A DNA stretch of 64,000 bases from Brassica napus (taxonomy: Eukaryota > Streptophyta > Magnoliopsida > Brassicales > Brassicaceae): assembly GCF_020379485.1 (NCBI RefSeq), contig NC_063435.1:1426001-1490000 (forward strand). Direction: 5' to 3'. The notes under the pieces are model-generated. The model was given only the letters and a program-made list of their open reading frames with translations. It was not told the DNA's origin and ran no database searches. The translations under genes and the position numbers were made by a program. Positions 1 through 14,642 of the stretch are shown piece by piece (within the stretch, counting starts at the first letter, position 1; every line of letters begins with the position of its first letter).

Positions 1-516
1 AAAAATACATGAATTCAAAAAATAAATTAATTAATTTTCGTAGAAATGTTTTTTTTTTAAATAAGTCTAAACCACTATACTAGAAATTATTTTAAATTTT
101 GGGGCCCTAAAAAGAGTCATATTAATCGGGGGCCTGAGGCCAATGCCTTTTTCAATACACTGTAGGCACGCCTCTGACTGAACCAAATCTTTTTGTTAGT
201 TTGGTTCGAGTCAGTAGTTTTTTTAAAAGAGTTTGGTTTTCAGTTCGGCTATCAGTTGCTTTGGAATTCTTTAAAATAAATTATAACGAAACCATACCAC
301 ACTGAACTAACCAAATTAACCGAAATTAACCAAACTTATGAGAAATTTTAACAAAATTAAACCAAAATCTAATTTTCGAAAACCAAACTAACCGAATACC
401 AAAATGAACTTTAATTCAGTAAGATTTATGTTGAACCGAACTAATGGAACTACCCAAACCGAATAACCTGAACTACCCAAACCCGCAGGCATAGAGAGAG
501 TTAATATGTAACTCAC
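1..516. repeat. Degenerate repeat-derived DNA at window start
   Basis: No coding region is recognisable. Positions 61-180 hold a G-rich stretch (ggggccctaaaa, gggggcctgaggcc) of the kind left by old transposons. Positions 180-480 are a run of loosely repeated aaccgaa / aaccaaa words that recur elsewhere in the window (44560-44700 and 55230-55580). The next exon expected for the hydrolase relic at 517-1006 is not found here. Assignment to a transposon family is not possible from the sequence alone. Confidence 0.4.
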
Positions 517-1006
517 GTGAATGACAAGAACCGGGCAATTCACAAGTGTGATCTTGTCGATATTCTGCACATTAAAGAAAACATAAAAATGCAACTGTAA
601 CTGTGTATGATCCATGAAAGAATGATGTATTTTATTACCTTGTAGATGTCGAACCAGTAAGTCTTCTTCACTGGATACATTACTCTAAGACCTGAAAGAA
701 TCGGGCTATGGAGAACAACAGCTCTCAACTGAGGCAACCGAGCAGCGAGATCTAGTGTAGGTCCACTTCCTACTGACTGGCCATAAAGGATTACATCTTC
801 CTGTTTTGTTCCGTATGTCTCTTCAAGACATTTATAAGCAGCTTTGATATCAGCATAGGTATGGCTCTCACTCGGCTAAAGTCACACACACACACAAAAA
901 AAAAGATTATTATAATTAGTTATATAGCTATTACCAATACTCTCATATGTTTGTTAAGGACAAAACAAACCTTTCCAGTTACTGTCCATACCCTGAGTAA
1001 TCATAC
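517..1006 (-). pseudogene. ABHD17-type alpha/beta hydrolase, three remaining exons with a frameshift
   Basis: Three exons on the minus strand: 971-1006, 639-875 and 517-564, each bounded by AG/GT. The middle exon carries the nucleophile elbow GQSVGSG and LPQLRAVVLHSPILSGLRV, typical of the plant family related to human ABHD17 depalmitoylases (Arabidopsis At5g14390/At3g01690 type). The last exon reads NIDKITLVNCPVLVIH. The first exon encodes YDYSGYGQ but is one base short of the expected Ser-Thr/Ser-Gly-Lys codons, so the frame hits TAA at once. Earlier exons are absent: the satellite array begins about 60 bases upstream. The catalytic Asp and His exons are not seen in 1-516. Best read as a truncated gene; a sequencing error at the missing base is possible but would not restore the lost ends. 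Its place beside CYP724A1 matches Arabidopsis synteny. Confidence 0.65.
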
Positions 1007-1065
1007 CTGCAAGAAGAATACAGAAAAGCAAAACATTTTATGAAGCTGAATCAAAGCTAAGGAAG

Positions 1066-4000
1066 TATTTCTTGTTATCCTAATTTCTAAATCAAAACCC
1101 AAATCAACAGTATTTCTCAAAAAATTGGAAACTTTCCAAAAATAGCAGTTTTTAAGAAAATTATTTAAAAATACTATATACTGATGAAAAATTCTGAAAG
1201 AATACTCATCTATTCTAAAATAATCTTGTTATCCTAATTTCTAAATCTCAAACCCAAATCTACAGTATTTCTCAAAAAATTGGAAACTTTCCAAAAATAG
1301 CAGTTTTTAAGAAAATTATTTAAAAATACTATATACTCATGAAAAATTCTGAAACAATACTCATCTATCTTAAAATATTTTTGTTATCCTAATTTGTAAA
1401 TCAAAAACCCAAATCTACAGTATTTCTTGGAAAATTGAAGACTTTCCAAAAATAGCAGTTTTTAAGAAAATTATTTACAAATACTATATACTGATGAAAA
1501 ACTCTGAAAGAATACTCATCTATCCTAAAATATTCTTGTTATACTAATTTCTAAATCACAAACCCAAATGTACATTATTTCTCAAAAAATTGGAAACTTT
1601 CCAAAAATAGCAGTTTTTAAGAAAATTATTTTAAAATACTATATACTGATGAAAAATTCTGAAAGAATACTCATCTATCCTAAAATATTCTTGTTATCCT
1701 AATTTCTATATCACAAACCCAAATGTACAGCATTTCTCAAAAAATTGAAAACTTTCCAAAAATAGCAGTTTTTAAGAAAATTATTTAAAAATACTATATA
1801 TTGATGAAAAATTCTGAAAGAATACTCATTTATCCACAAATAATTTTCTTATCATAATTTCTAAATCACAAACTCAAATCTAGAATATTACTCAAAAAAT
1901 AAAAACTTTCCGAAAATAGCAGCATTTAAGAAAATTATTAAAAATACAATATACTGATGAAAAACTCTGAAAGAATACTCATCTATTCTAAAATATTCTT
2001 GTTATCCTAATTTCTAAATCACAAACCCAAATGTACAGCATTTCTCAAAAAAATTGGAAACTTTCCAAAATCAGCAGTTTTTAAGAAAATTATTTAAAAA
2101 TACTATATACTGATGAAAAATTCTGAAACAATACTCATCTATCCTAAAATATTCTTGTTATTCTAATTTCTAAATCACAAACCCAAATCTACAGTATTTT
2201 TTGGAAAATTGAAAACTTTCCAAAAATAGCAGTTTTTAAGAAAATTATTTACAAATACTATATACTGATGAAAAATTCTGAAAGAATTCTCATCTATCCT
2301 AAAATATTATTGTTATCCTAATTTTAAATCACAAACCCAAATGTACAGTATTTTGTCAAAAAATTGGAAACTTTCCAAAAATAGAAGTTTTTAATAAAAT
2401 TATTTAAAAATACTATATACTGATGAAAAATTCAGAAACAATACTCATCTATCCTAAAATATTCTTGTTATCCTAATTTGTAAATCACAAACCCAAATCT
2501 ACAGTATTTCTCAAAAAATTGAAAACTTTAAAAAAATAGCAGTTTTTAAAAAAATTATTCTAAAATACAATGTATCGATGAAAAATTCTGAAACAGTACT
2601 CATCTAACCTAAAATAATCTTGTTATCCTAATTTCTAAATCACAAACCCAAATTTACAGTATTTTTCAAAAAATTGAAAACTTTCCAAAAATAACAGTTT
2701 TTAAGAAGATTATTTAAAAATACTATATACTGATGAAAAATTCTGAAAGAATACTCATCTATCCTAAAATATTCTTGTTATCCTAATTTGTAAATCACAA
2801 ACCCAAATCTACAGTATTTCTTGGAAAATTGAAAACTTTACAAAAATAACAGTTTTTAAGAAAATTATTTAAAAATACTATATACTGGTGAAAAATTCTG
2901 AAAGAATACTCATCTATCCACAAATATTCTTGTTATCCTAATTTCTAAATCACAAACCCAAATGTACAGTATTTCTCAAAATATTGGAAACTTTCCAAAA
3001 ATAGCAGTTTTTAAGAAAATTATTTAAAAATACTATATACTGATAAAAAATTCTGAAACAATACTCATCTATCCTAAAATATTCTTGTTATCCTAATTTG
3101 TAAATCACAAACCCAAATCTACAGTATTTCTCAAAAAATTGAAAACTTTCCAAAAATAGCAGTTTTTATGAAAATTATTTAAAAATACTATATTGATGAA
3201 AATTTCTGAAAGAAAAATTCTAAAAGAAAACTCTATAATCCTAAAATATTCTTGTTATCCTAATTTCTAAATCACAAACTCAAATGTACATTATTTCTCA
3301 AAAAATTGGAAACTTTCCAAAAATAGCAGTTTTTAAGAAAATTATTTAAAAATACTATATACTGATGAAAAATTCTGAAAGAATACTCATCTATTCTAAT
3401 ATAATCTTGTTATCCTAATTTCTAAATCTCAAACCCAAATCAACAGTATTTCTAAAAAAATTGGAAACTTTCCAAAAATAGCAGTTTTTAAGAAAATTAT
3501 TTACAAATACTATATACTGATAAAAAATTCCGAAAGAAAATTCTTCTATCCTAAAATATTCTTGTTATCCTAATTTCTAAATCACAAACCCAAATCAATA
3601 GTATTTTTTTGGAAAATTGAAAACTTTCCAAAAATAGTAGTTTTTAAGAAAATTATTTACAAATACTATATACTGATGAAAAACTCTGAAAGAATACTCA
3701 TCTATCCTAAAATATTCTTGTTATACTAATTTCTAAATCACAAACCCAAATGTACATTATTTCTCAAAAAATTGGAAACTTTCCAAAAATAGCAGTTTTT
3801 AAGAAAATTATTTACAAATACTATATACTGATGAAAAATTCTGAAAGAATACTCATCTATCCTAAAATATTATTGTTATCCTAATTTTAAATCACAAACC
3901 CAAATGTACAGTATTTTGTCAAAAAATTGGAAACTTTCCAAAAATAGCAGTTTTTAAGAAAATTATTTAAAAAAACTATATACTTATGAAAAATTCTGAA

Positions 4001-7000
4001 ACAATACTCATATATCCTAAAATATTCTTGTTATCCTAATTTGTAAATCACAAACCCAAATCTACAGTATTTCTCAAAAAATTGAAAACTTTTAAAAAAT
4101 AACAGTTTTTAAGAAAATTATTTTAAAATACAATATATTGATGAAAAATTCTGAAACAATACTCATCTAACCTAAAATAATCTTTTTATCCTAATTTCTA
4201 AATCACAAACACAAATTTACAGTATTTTCAAAAAATTGAAAATTTTCCAAAAATAACAGCTTTTAAGAAAATTATTAAAAATACAATATATTGATAAAAA
4301 AATTATGAAAGAATACTCATCTATCCACAAATATTTTTGTTATCATAATTTGTAAATCACAAACCCAAATCTATAATATTTCTCAAAAAAATGAAAACTT
4401 TCTAAAATAGCAGCTTTTAAGAAAATTATTTAAAAATACAATATATTGATAAAAAATTCTGAAAGAATATTCATCTATCCACAAATATTCTTGTTGTCCT
4501 AAATTTTAAATCACAAACCCAAATTTACAGTATTTTATCAAAAAATTGAAATCTTTCCAAAAATAGCAGTTTTTAAGAAAATTATTTTAAAATACAATCT
4601 TTTGATGAAAAATTTTGAAACAATACTCATCTAATCTAAAATAATCTTGTTATCCTAATTTCTAAATCACAAACTCAAATTTACAGTATTTCTCAAAAAA
4701 TTGAAAACTTTTCAAAAATAGCAGTTTTTATGAAAATTATTTAAAAATACTATATTGATGAAAATTTCTGAAAGAAAAATTCTAATAGAAAACTCTATAA
4801 TCCTAAAATATTCTTGTTATTCTAATTTCTAAATCACAAACCCAAATCTACAGTATTTTTTGGAAAATTGAAAACTTTCCAAAAATAGCAGTTTTTAAGA
4901 AAATTATTTACAAATACTATATACTGATGAAAAATTCTGAAAGAATACTCATCTATCCTAAAATATTATTGTTATCCTAATTTTAAATCACAAACCCAAA
5001 TGTACAGTATTTTGTCAAAAAATTGGAAACTTTCCAAAAATAGCAGTTTTTAAGAAAATTATTGAAAAAATACTATATACTGATGAAAAATTCAGAAACA
5101 ATACTCATCTATCCTAAAATATTCTTGTTATCCTAATTTGTAAATCACAAACCCAAATCTACAGAATTTCTCAAAAAATTGAAAACTTTAAAAAAATAGC
5201 AGTTTTTAAGAAAATTATTTTAAAATACAATGTATTGATGAAAAATTCTGAAACAATACTCATCTAACCTAAAATAATCTTGTTATCCTAATTTCTAAAT
5301 CACAAACCCAAATTTACAGTGTTTTTCAAAAAATTGAAAACTTTCCAAAAATAACAGTTTTTAAGAAGATTATTTAAAAATACTATATACTGATGAAAAA
5401 TTCTGAAAGAATACTCATTTATCCTAAAATATTCTTGTTATCCTAATTTGTAAATCACAAACCCAAATCTACAGTATTTCTTGGAAAATTGAAAACTTTA
5501 CAAAAATAACAGTTTTTAAGAAAATTATTTAAAAATACTATATATACTGGTGAAAAATTCTGAAAGAATACTCATCTATCCACAAATATTCTTGTTATCC
5601 TAATTTCTAAATCACAAACCCAAATGTACAGCATTTCTCAAAATATTGGAAATTTTCCAAAAATAGCAGTTTTTAAGAAAATTATTTAAAAATACTATAT
5701 ACTGATAAAAAATTCTGAAACAATACTCATCTATCCTAAAATATTCTTGTTATCCTAATTTGTAAATCATAAACCCAAATCTACAGTATTTCTCAAAAAA
5801 TTGAAAACTTTCCAAAAATAGCAGTTTTTATGAAAATTATTTAAAAATACTATATTGATGAAAATTTCTGAAAGAAAAATTCTAAAAGAAAACTCTATAA
5901 TCCTAAAATATTCTTGTTATTCTAATTTCTAAATTACAAACCCAAATCTACAGTATTTCTTGGAAAATTGAAAACTTTCCAAAAATAGCAGTTTTTAAGA
6001 AAATTATTTAAAAATACTATATACAGATGAAAAATTCTGAAAGAATACTCATCTATCCACAAATATTTTTGTTATCATAATTAGTAAATCACAAACCCAA
6101 ATCTACAATATTTCTCAAAAAAATAAAAACTTTCTAAAAATAGCAGCTTTTAAGAATTTTTTTTAAAAATACAATATATTGATGAAAATTTTTGAAAGAA
6201 TATTAATCTATCCACAAATATTCTTGCTGTCCTAATTTCTAAATCACAAACCAAAATTTACAGTATTTCTCAAAAAATTGAAAACTTTTCAAAAATAGCA
6301 GTTTTTAAGAAAATTATTTAAAAATACTATATTTTGATGAAAAATTCTGAAAGAATACTCTTCTATCCTAAAATATTATTATTATCCTAATTTCTAAATC
6401 ACAAACCCAAATCTACAGTATTTCTTGGAAAATTGAAAACTTTCCAAAAATAGCAGTTTTTAAGAAAATTATTTAAAAATACTATATACTGAAGAAAAAT
6501 TCTAAAAGAATAATCATCTATCCACAAATATTCTTGTTATCATAATTTCTAAATCACAAACCCAAATTTACAGTATTTCTCAAAAAATTGAAAACCTTCC
6601 AAAAATAGTAGTTTTTAAGAAAATTATTTAGAAATAATATATTGATGAAAAATTCTGAAAGAATACTCATCTATCCACAAATATTTTTGTTATCGTAATT
6701 TGTAAATCACAAACCCAAATCTACAATATTTCTCAAAAAAATGAAAACTTTCTAAAAATAGCAGCTTTTAAGAAAATTATTTAAAAATACAATATATTGA
6801 TGAAAAATTCTTAAAGAATATTCATCTATCCACAAATATTCTTGTTGTCCTAATTTCTAAATCACAAACCAAAATCTACAGTATTTCTCAAAAAATTGAA
6901 AACTTTCCAAAAATAGCAGTTTTAAAGAAAATTATTTAAAAATACTATATACTGATGAAAAATTCTGAAAGAAAACTCTTCTATCCTAAAATATTCTTGT

Positions 7001-9610
7001 TATCATAATTTCTAAATTACAAACCCAAATCTACAGTATTTCTTGGAAAATTGAAAATTTTCCAAAAATTGCAGTTTTTAAGAAAATTATTTAAAAATAA
7101 TATATACTGAAGAAAAATTCTAAAAGAGAAATCATCTATCCACAAATATTCTTATTATCTTAAATTCTAAATCACAAACCCAAATATACAATATTTCTCA
7201 AAAAATTGAAAACTTTCCAAAAATAGGAAATTTTAAGAAAATTATTTAGAAATACTATATATTGATGAAAAATTCTGAAAGAATACTCATTTTTCCACAA
7301 AAAATTTTGTTATCATAATTTCTAAATCACAAACTCAAATCTAGAATATTACTCAAAAAAATGAAAACTTTCCAAAAATAGCAGCTTTTAAGAAAATTAT
7401 TAAAAATACAATATATTGATAAAAAAATTCTGAAAGAATACTCATATATCCACAAATATTTTTGTTATCATAATTTGTAAATCACAAACTCAAATCTACA
7501 ATATTTCTCAAAATAATGAAAACTTTCTAAAAATTGCAGTTTTTAAGAAAATTATTTAAAATACAATATATTGATGGAAAATTCTGAAAGAATATTCATC
7601 TATCCACAAATATTCTTGTTGTCCTAATTTCTAAATCACAAACCCAAATCTACAGTATTTCTAAAAAAATTGAAAACTTTCCAAAAATAATAGTTTTTAA
7701 GAAAATTATTTTAAAATACAATACATCGATGAAAAATTCTGAAACAATACTCATCTAATCTAAAATAATCTTGTTATCCTAATTTCTAAATCACAAACCC
7801 AAATTTACAGTATTTCTCAAAAAATTGAAAACTTTCCAAAAATAGCAGTTTTTAAGAAGATTATTTAAAAATACTATATACTGATGAAAAATTCTGAAAG
7901 AATACTCTTCTATCCTAAAATGTTCTTGTTATCCTAATTTCTAAATCACAAACCTAAATCTACAGTATTTCTCAAAAAATTGGAAACTTTCCAAAAATAG
8001 CAGTTTTTAAGAAAATTATTTAAAAATACTATATACTTAAGAAAAATTCTAAAAGAATAATCATCTATCCAAAAATATTTTTGTTATCCTAATTTCTAAA
8101 TGACAAACCCAAATGTACAGTATTTCTCAAAAAATTTAAAACTTTCCAAAAATAGCAGTTTTTAAGAAAATTATTTAAAAATACTATATATTGATGAAAA
8201 AATCTTGAAAAATACTCATTTATCCACAAATAATTTTTTTATCATAATTTCTCAATTAGAAACTCAAATCTAGAATATTACTCAAGAAATGAAAACTTTC
8301 CAAAAATAGCAGCCTTTAAGAAAATTATTAAAAATACAATATATTGATAAATAAATTCTGAAAGAATACTCATCTATCCACAAATATTTTTGTTATCATA
8401 ATTTGTAAATCACAAACCCAAATCTTTAATAATTCTCAAAAAATTAAAAACTTTCCAAAAATAGCATTTTTTAAGAAAATTATTTAAAAATACTATATAT
8501 TGATGAAAAATTCTGAAAGAATACTCATTTATCCACAAATAATTTTGTTATCTTAAATTCTAAATCACAAACTCAAATCTAGAATATTACTGAAAAAAAA
8601 ATAAAAACTTTCCAAAAATAGTAGCTTTTAAGAATATTATTAAAATACAATATAATGATAAAAAAATTCTGAAAGAATACTCATCTATCCACAAATATTT
8701 TTGTTATCATAATTTGTAAATCACAAACCCAAATCTACAATATTACTCAAAAAAATGAAAACTTTCCAAAAATAGCAGCTTTTAAGAAAATTATTTAAAA
8801 ATACAATATATTGATGAAAAATTCTGAAAGAATATTCATCTATCCATAAATATTCTTGTTGTTCTAATTTCTAAATCACAAACCCAAATCAACAATATTT
8901 CTCAAAAAAATTGAAAACTTTCTAAAAATAGTAGTTTTTAAGAAAATTATTTTAAAATACAATATATTGATGAAAATTCTGAACAATACTCATCTAACCT
9001 AAAATAATCTTGTTATCCTAATTTCTAAATCACAAACCCAAATTTAGAGTATTTCTCAAAAAATTGAAAACTTTCCAAAATAGCAGTTTTTAAGAAGATT
9101 ATTTAAAAATACTATATACTGATGAAAAATTCTGAAAGAATAGTCTTCTATCGTAAAATATTATTGTTATCCTAATTTCTAAATCAAAAACCAAAATCTA
9201 CAGTATTTCTTGGAAAATTGAAAACTTTCCAAAAATAGCAGTTTTTAAGAAAATTATTTTAAAATACTATATACTGATGAAAAATTCTGAAACAATACTC
9301 ATCTATACTAAAATATTCTTGCTATCCTAATTTCTAAATCACAAACCCAAATCATTTATAAACAATACTCATCTATCCTAAAGTTTTCAATTTCTAAATC
9401 ACAAACCCAAATAATCTGTATATAGTATTTTTAAATAATTTTCTTATAAATTATTTGTAAATATTCTTGTTATCCTAATTTATAAATTATAAACTCAAAT
9501 ATACAGTATTTCTCTAATATGTGAAATTTTTTCAAAAATAATAGTTTTTATGAAAATTATTTTAAAATACAACATGTTCATGAAAAACTCTGAAAGATTA
9601 ATCAAATATC
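1066..9610. repeat. Tandem satellite array, ~155-bp monomer, about 54 copies
   Basis: A monomer containing cttgttatcctaattt, ctacagtatttctc, ccaaaaatagcagttttt, ttaagaaaattattt, actatatactgatg and tactcatctatcc repeats head to tail. Copies of the first word start at 1071, 1225, 1380, 1535 and 1690, a spacing of 154-155 bases, which continues to about 9318. Roughly three quarters of the bases are A or T. Units differ by point changes and 1-3-base indels. The last units (9318-9610) are shortened and rearranged. No open reading frame of note exists inside. The period is shorter than the 176-180-bp centromeric satellites of Brassicaceae that I know and I do not recognise the family. Confidence 0.95.
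9419..9447 (-). repeat. Inverted satellite fragment at the array edge
   Basis: The segment beginning gtatatagtatttttaaat and ending ttttctta is the reverse complement of the monomer part taagaaaattattt...tactatata that runs in the opposite sense in all other copies. It sits among truncated monomers near the right border. Confidence 0.8.
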
Positions 9611-10676
9611 CATAAAATTATCCCACTCATTTTTTATGTTTTTAAGCCATTTGAACGTTTTTGAATATGCAGGTTTTTCAGATCTGGATTTAATATGCAG
9701 GTTTTTCAGATCTGGAAAACTTTTGGGACGACTTACTTGTTTGTAATGGTTCGCTGTAACGAAGACCATTTTTTCCCTCTTCCTACGCCACCTCCTCTCA
9801 ATTAGAACTCGGTATATTAAAATTGACCATATCCATATAATGGATCAAGATGTCATCGGTAAAAACATATATATTCATATGTTTTCTTATATTGAAATTT
9901 GACCATAGGAAATTGTTTTAATTGTATGACACCAAATTTATTTCTGGTTTACAGCTTTAATAAACCGGATCTATTACATTATTACCCGTAAAAATGGATC
10001 AAATTATTATTTTAGTTAGTTTTCTATATTTCCATATCTTTAAAGATGAGAATTATTAATTCAAAATACATGTAGTTATATTTTTTTTCCTTTTTCATTA
10101 GATAAATTATTTGAACAAGATTATACTAACAAATTATAAAAATATGTAATCAAAAAACATACTTAAATACATAACAAATACATAAAAATATATATACAAA
10201 TTATAAAAATACATAACAAATATATAAAATATGTTAGATTATTTTATATAAAAATACATAATATTATAATCAAAATCTAGTACATATTTTTAAAAGTCAA
10301 TACTATTTGGTAATGACACATAAATATTTAACAACAACAGACATTGTCTTTATTCATTGATTTGATTCCAAATGTGTAGTGTGGAAAATCTGAAAGTTAT
10401 ACAGTAATGACACATGTCAAATTTTAACAACCCTTACAAGAATAAGCATCGTTTCCTTTGGATACAATGTACTTCTTTTTTTTTGGTAAAAAAAAAACAA
10501 AATATCACCCTACTGACACATGTCAAAATTCTTTCTAACATATGTTACATACCAGTAATCATTGTTTCATTGAATACAATGCTTTTTTTTGACAAATATC
10601 AATAAAATTGATTATGTTGTCTAAAGAATAGGGAAATTTACACTATGGATTCTTTCTAGTATTTGCTTGTGTATGT
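9611..10676. other. A+T-rich upstream region of CYP724A1 with short diverged repeats
   Basis: Contains a 24-base local duplication around 9665-9715 (atgcaggtttttcagatctgg twice), long A/T runs (10080-10300), and three diverged copies of an element with taatgacacat plus a Cattg/ttCATTG...acaatg segment (about 10310, 10404 and 10512, spacing near 100 bases). No gene seen. It probably holds the promoter of the P450 gene. Confidence 0.6.
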
Positions 10677-10686
10677 GTATATATAG
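10677..10686 (+). promoter_or_regulatory. Likely TATA box of CYP724A1
   Basis: The string gtatatatag lies 74-83 bases before the ATG at 10760, a usual distance for a plant TATA box with a leader of some 40-50 bases. Several other TATA-like strings occur nearby, so the choice is tentative. Confidence 0.4.
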
Positions 10687-10759
10687 AGGTATATAGACCA
10701 AGATATAGAATTATAAGAGACACACTCATTAAAATAGGATCAGTCTAATAAGAAAGACA

Positions 10760-13824
<3,065 letters not shown>

Positions 13825-14642
13825 ATCCATGAAGATTAGCTGCGTTAAAAATGAATCCATCTGATATTGAAATTTAAATTAACCTTCAGAAACTAAAAAT
13901 CTAGCGTTTTAATTATGTCGTATTTTAAGTTGCTTCCGTAGCAAAATCGTGTATGATATTGATATATTAGTTAGCTGTTCTTTTCAATCTTGCTCTTTCT
14001 CTCATGTATATTGTTTGAATAATGTTGGAGCTGACTCTATTTTTATGTTGGTAATGTCGGTTTGAACAATTTTTAAAATTAATGGTAATGCTCCACTAGA
14101 TTAAGTTAGTGAGTGAAGTTCTCAACTCCTTGTTTGTCGTTTACTATCCATTGATGAATGATTGAATTACTTACGTTACGTATCTCTATTTTACATTTTT
14201 GCTGAAAAAGTTACAAATCAAACACATAACCAGATGTAGTTAGAAAGATAAGAGGATCCCAAGTCTACAATATTGTCTCCTAACACTGAACCGATTTATA
14301 TTTGATGTGTTTTCTTTTAAAGGTCGTTACATGATAACTCTAGGAAGAGATAATGTAGAGGGTAAGTTACCATTATGAACTTGAAAAGATTTGTCGAAAA
14401 CACACTTATTGTTAAGAGAAGAAGGATTAACTTGCATGGACTTAGGATCACACACTGATAACAGCATTTTTTTACTCAAAGCAGAGTGAATAAACGAATA
14501 CAGTTAACACATATATTCTTTTTACATGAAAGATCCGATCATTCTCGGAGAAACCTCAGTAAGTTATATCAAACTAAATTCCCAAAATATATTGTAAGAA
14601 GATGAACAAGTAGAGAAGGGTTGTCGATCTGATCTCTACTCG
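13825..14642. other. Convergent intergenic spacer between CYP724A1 and RGLG
   Basis: Holds the 3' untranslated regions of the two convergent genes. I see no further coding region, RNA gene or transposon with readable ends. Confidence 0.6.

Noticed and set aside
1066..9610. CRISPR-like regular repeats
   Set aside because: Repeats are head to tail without spacers and the DNA is plant nuclear; it is a satellite.
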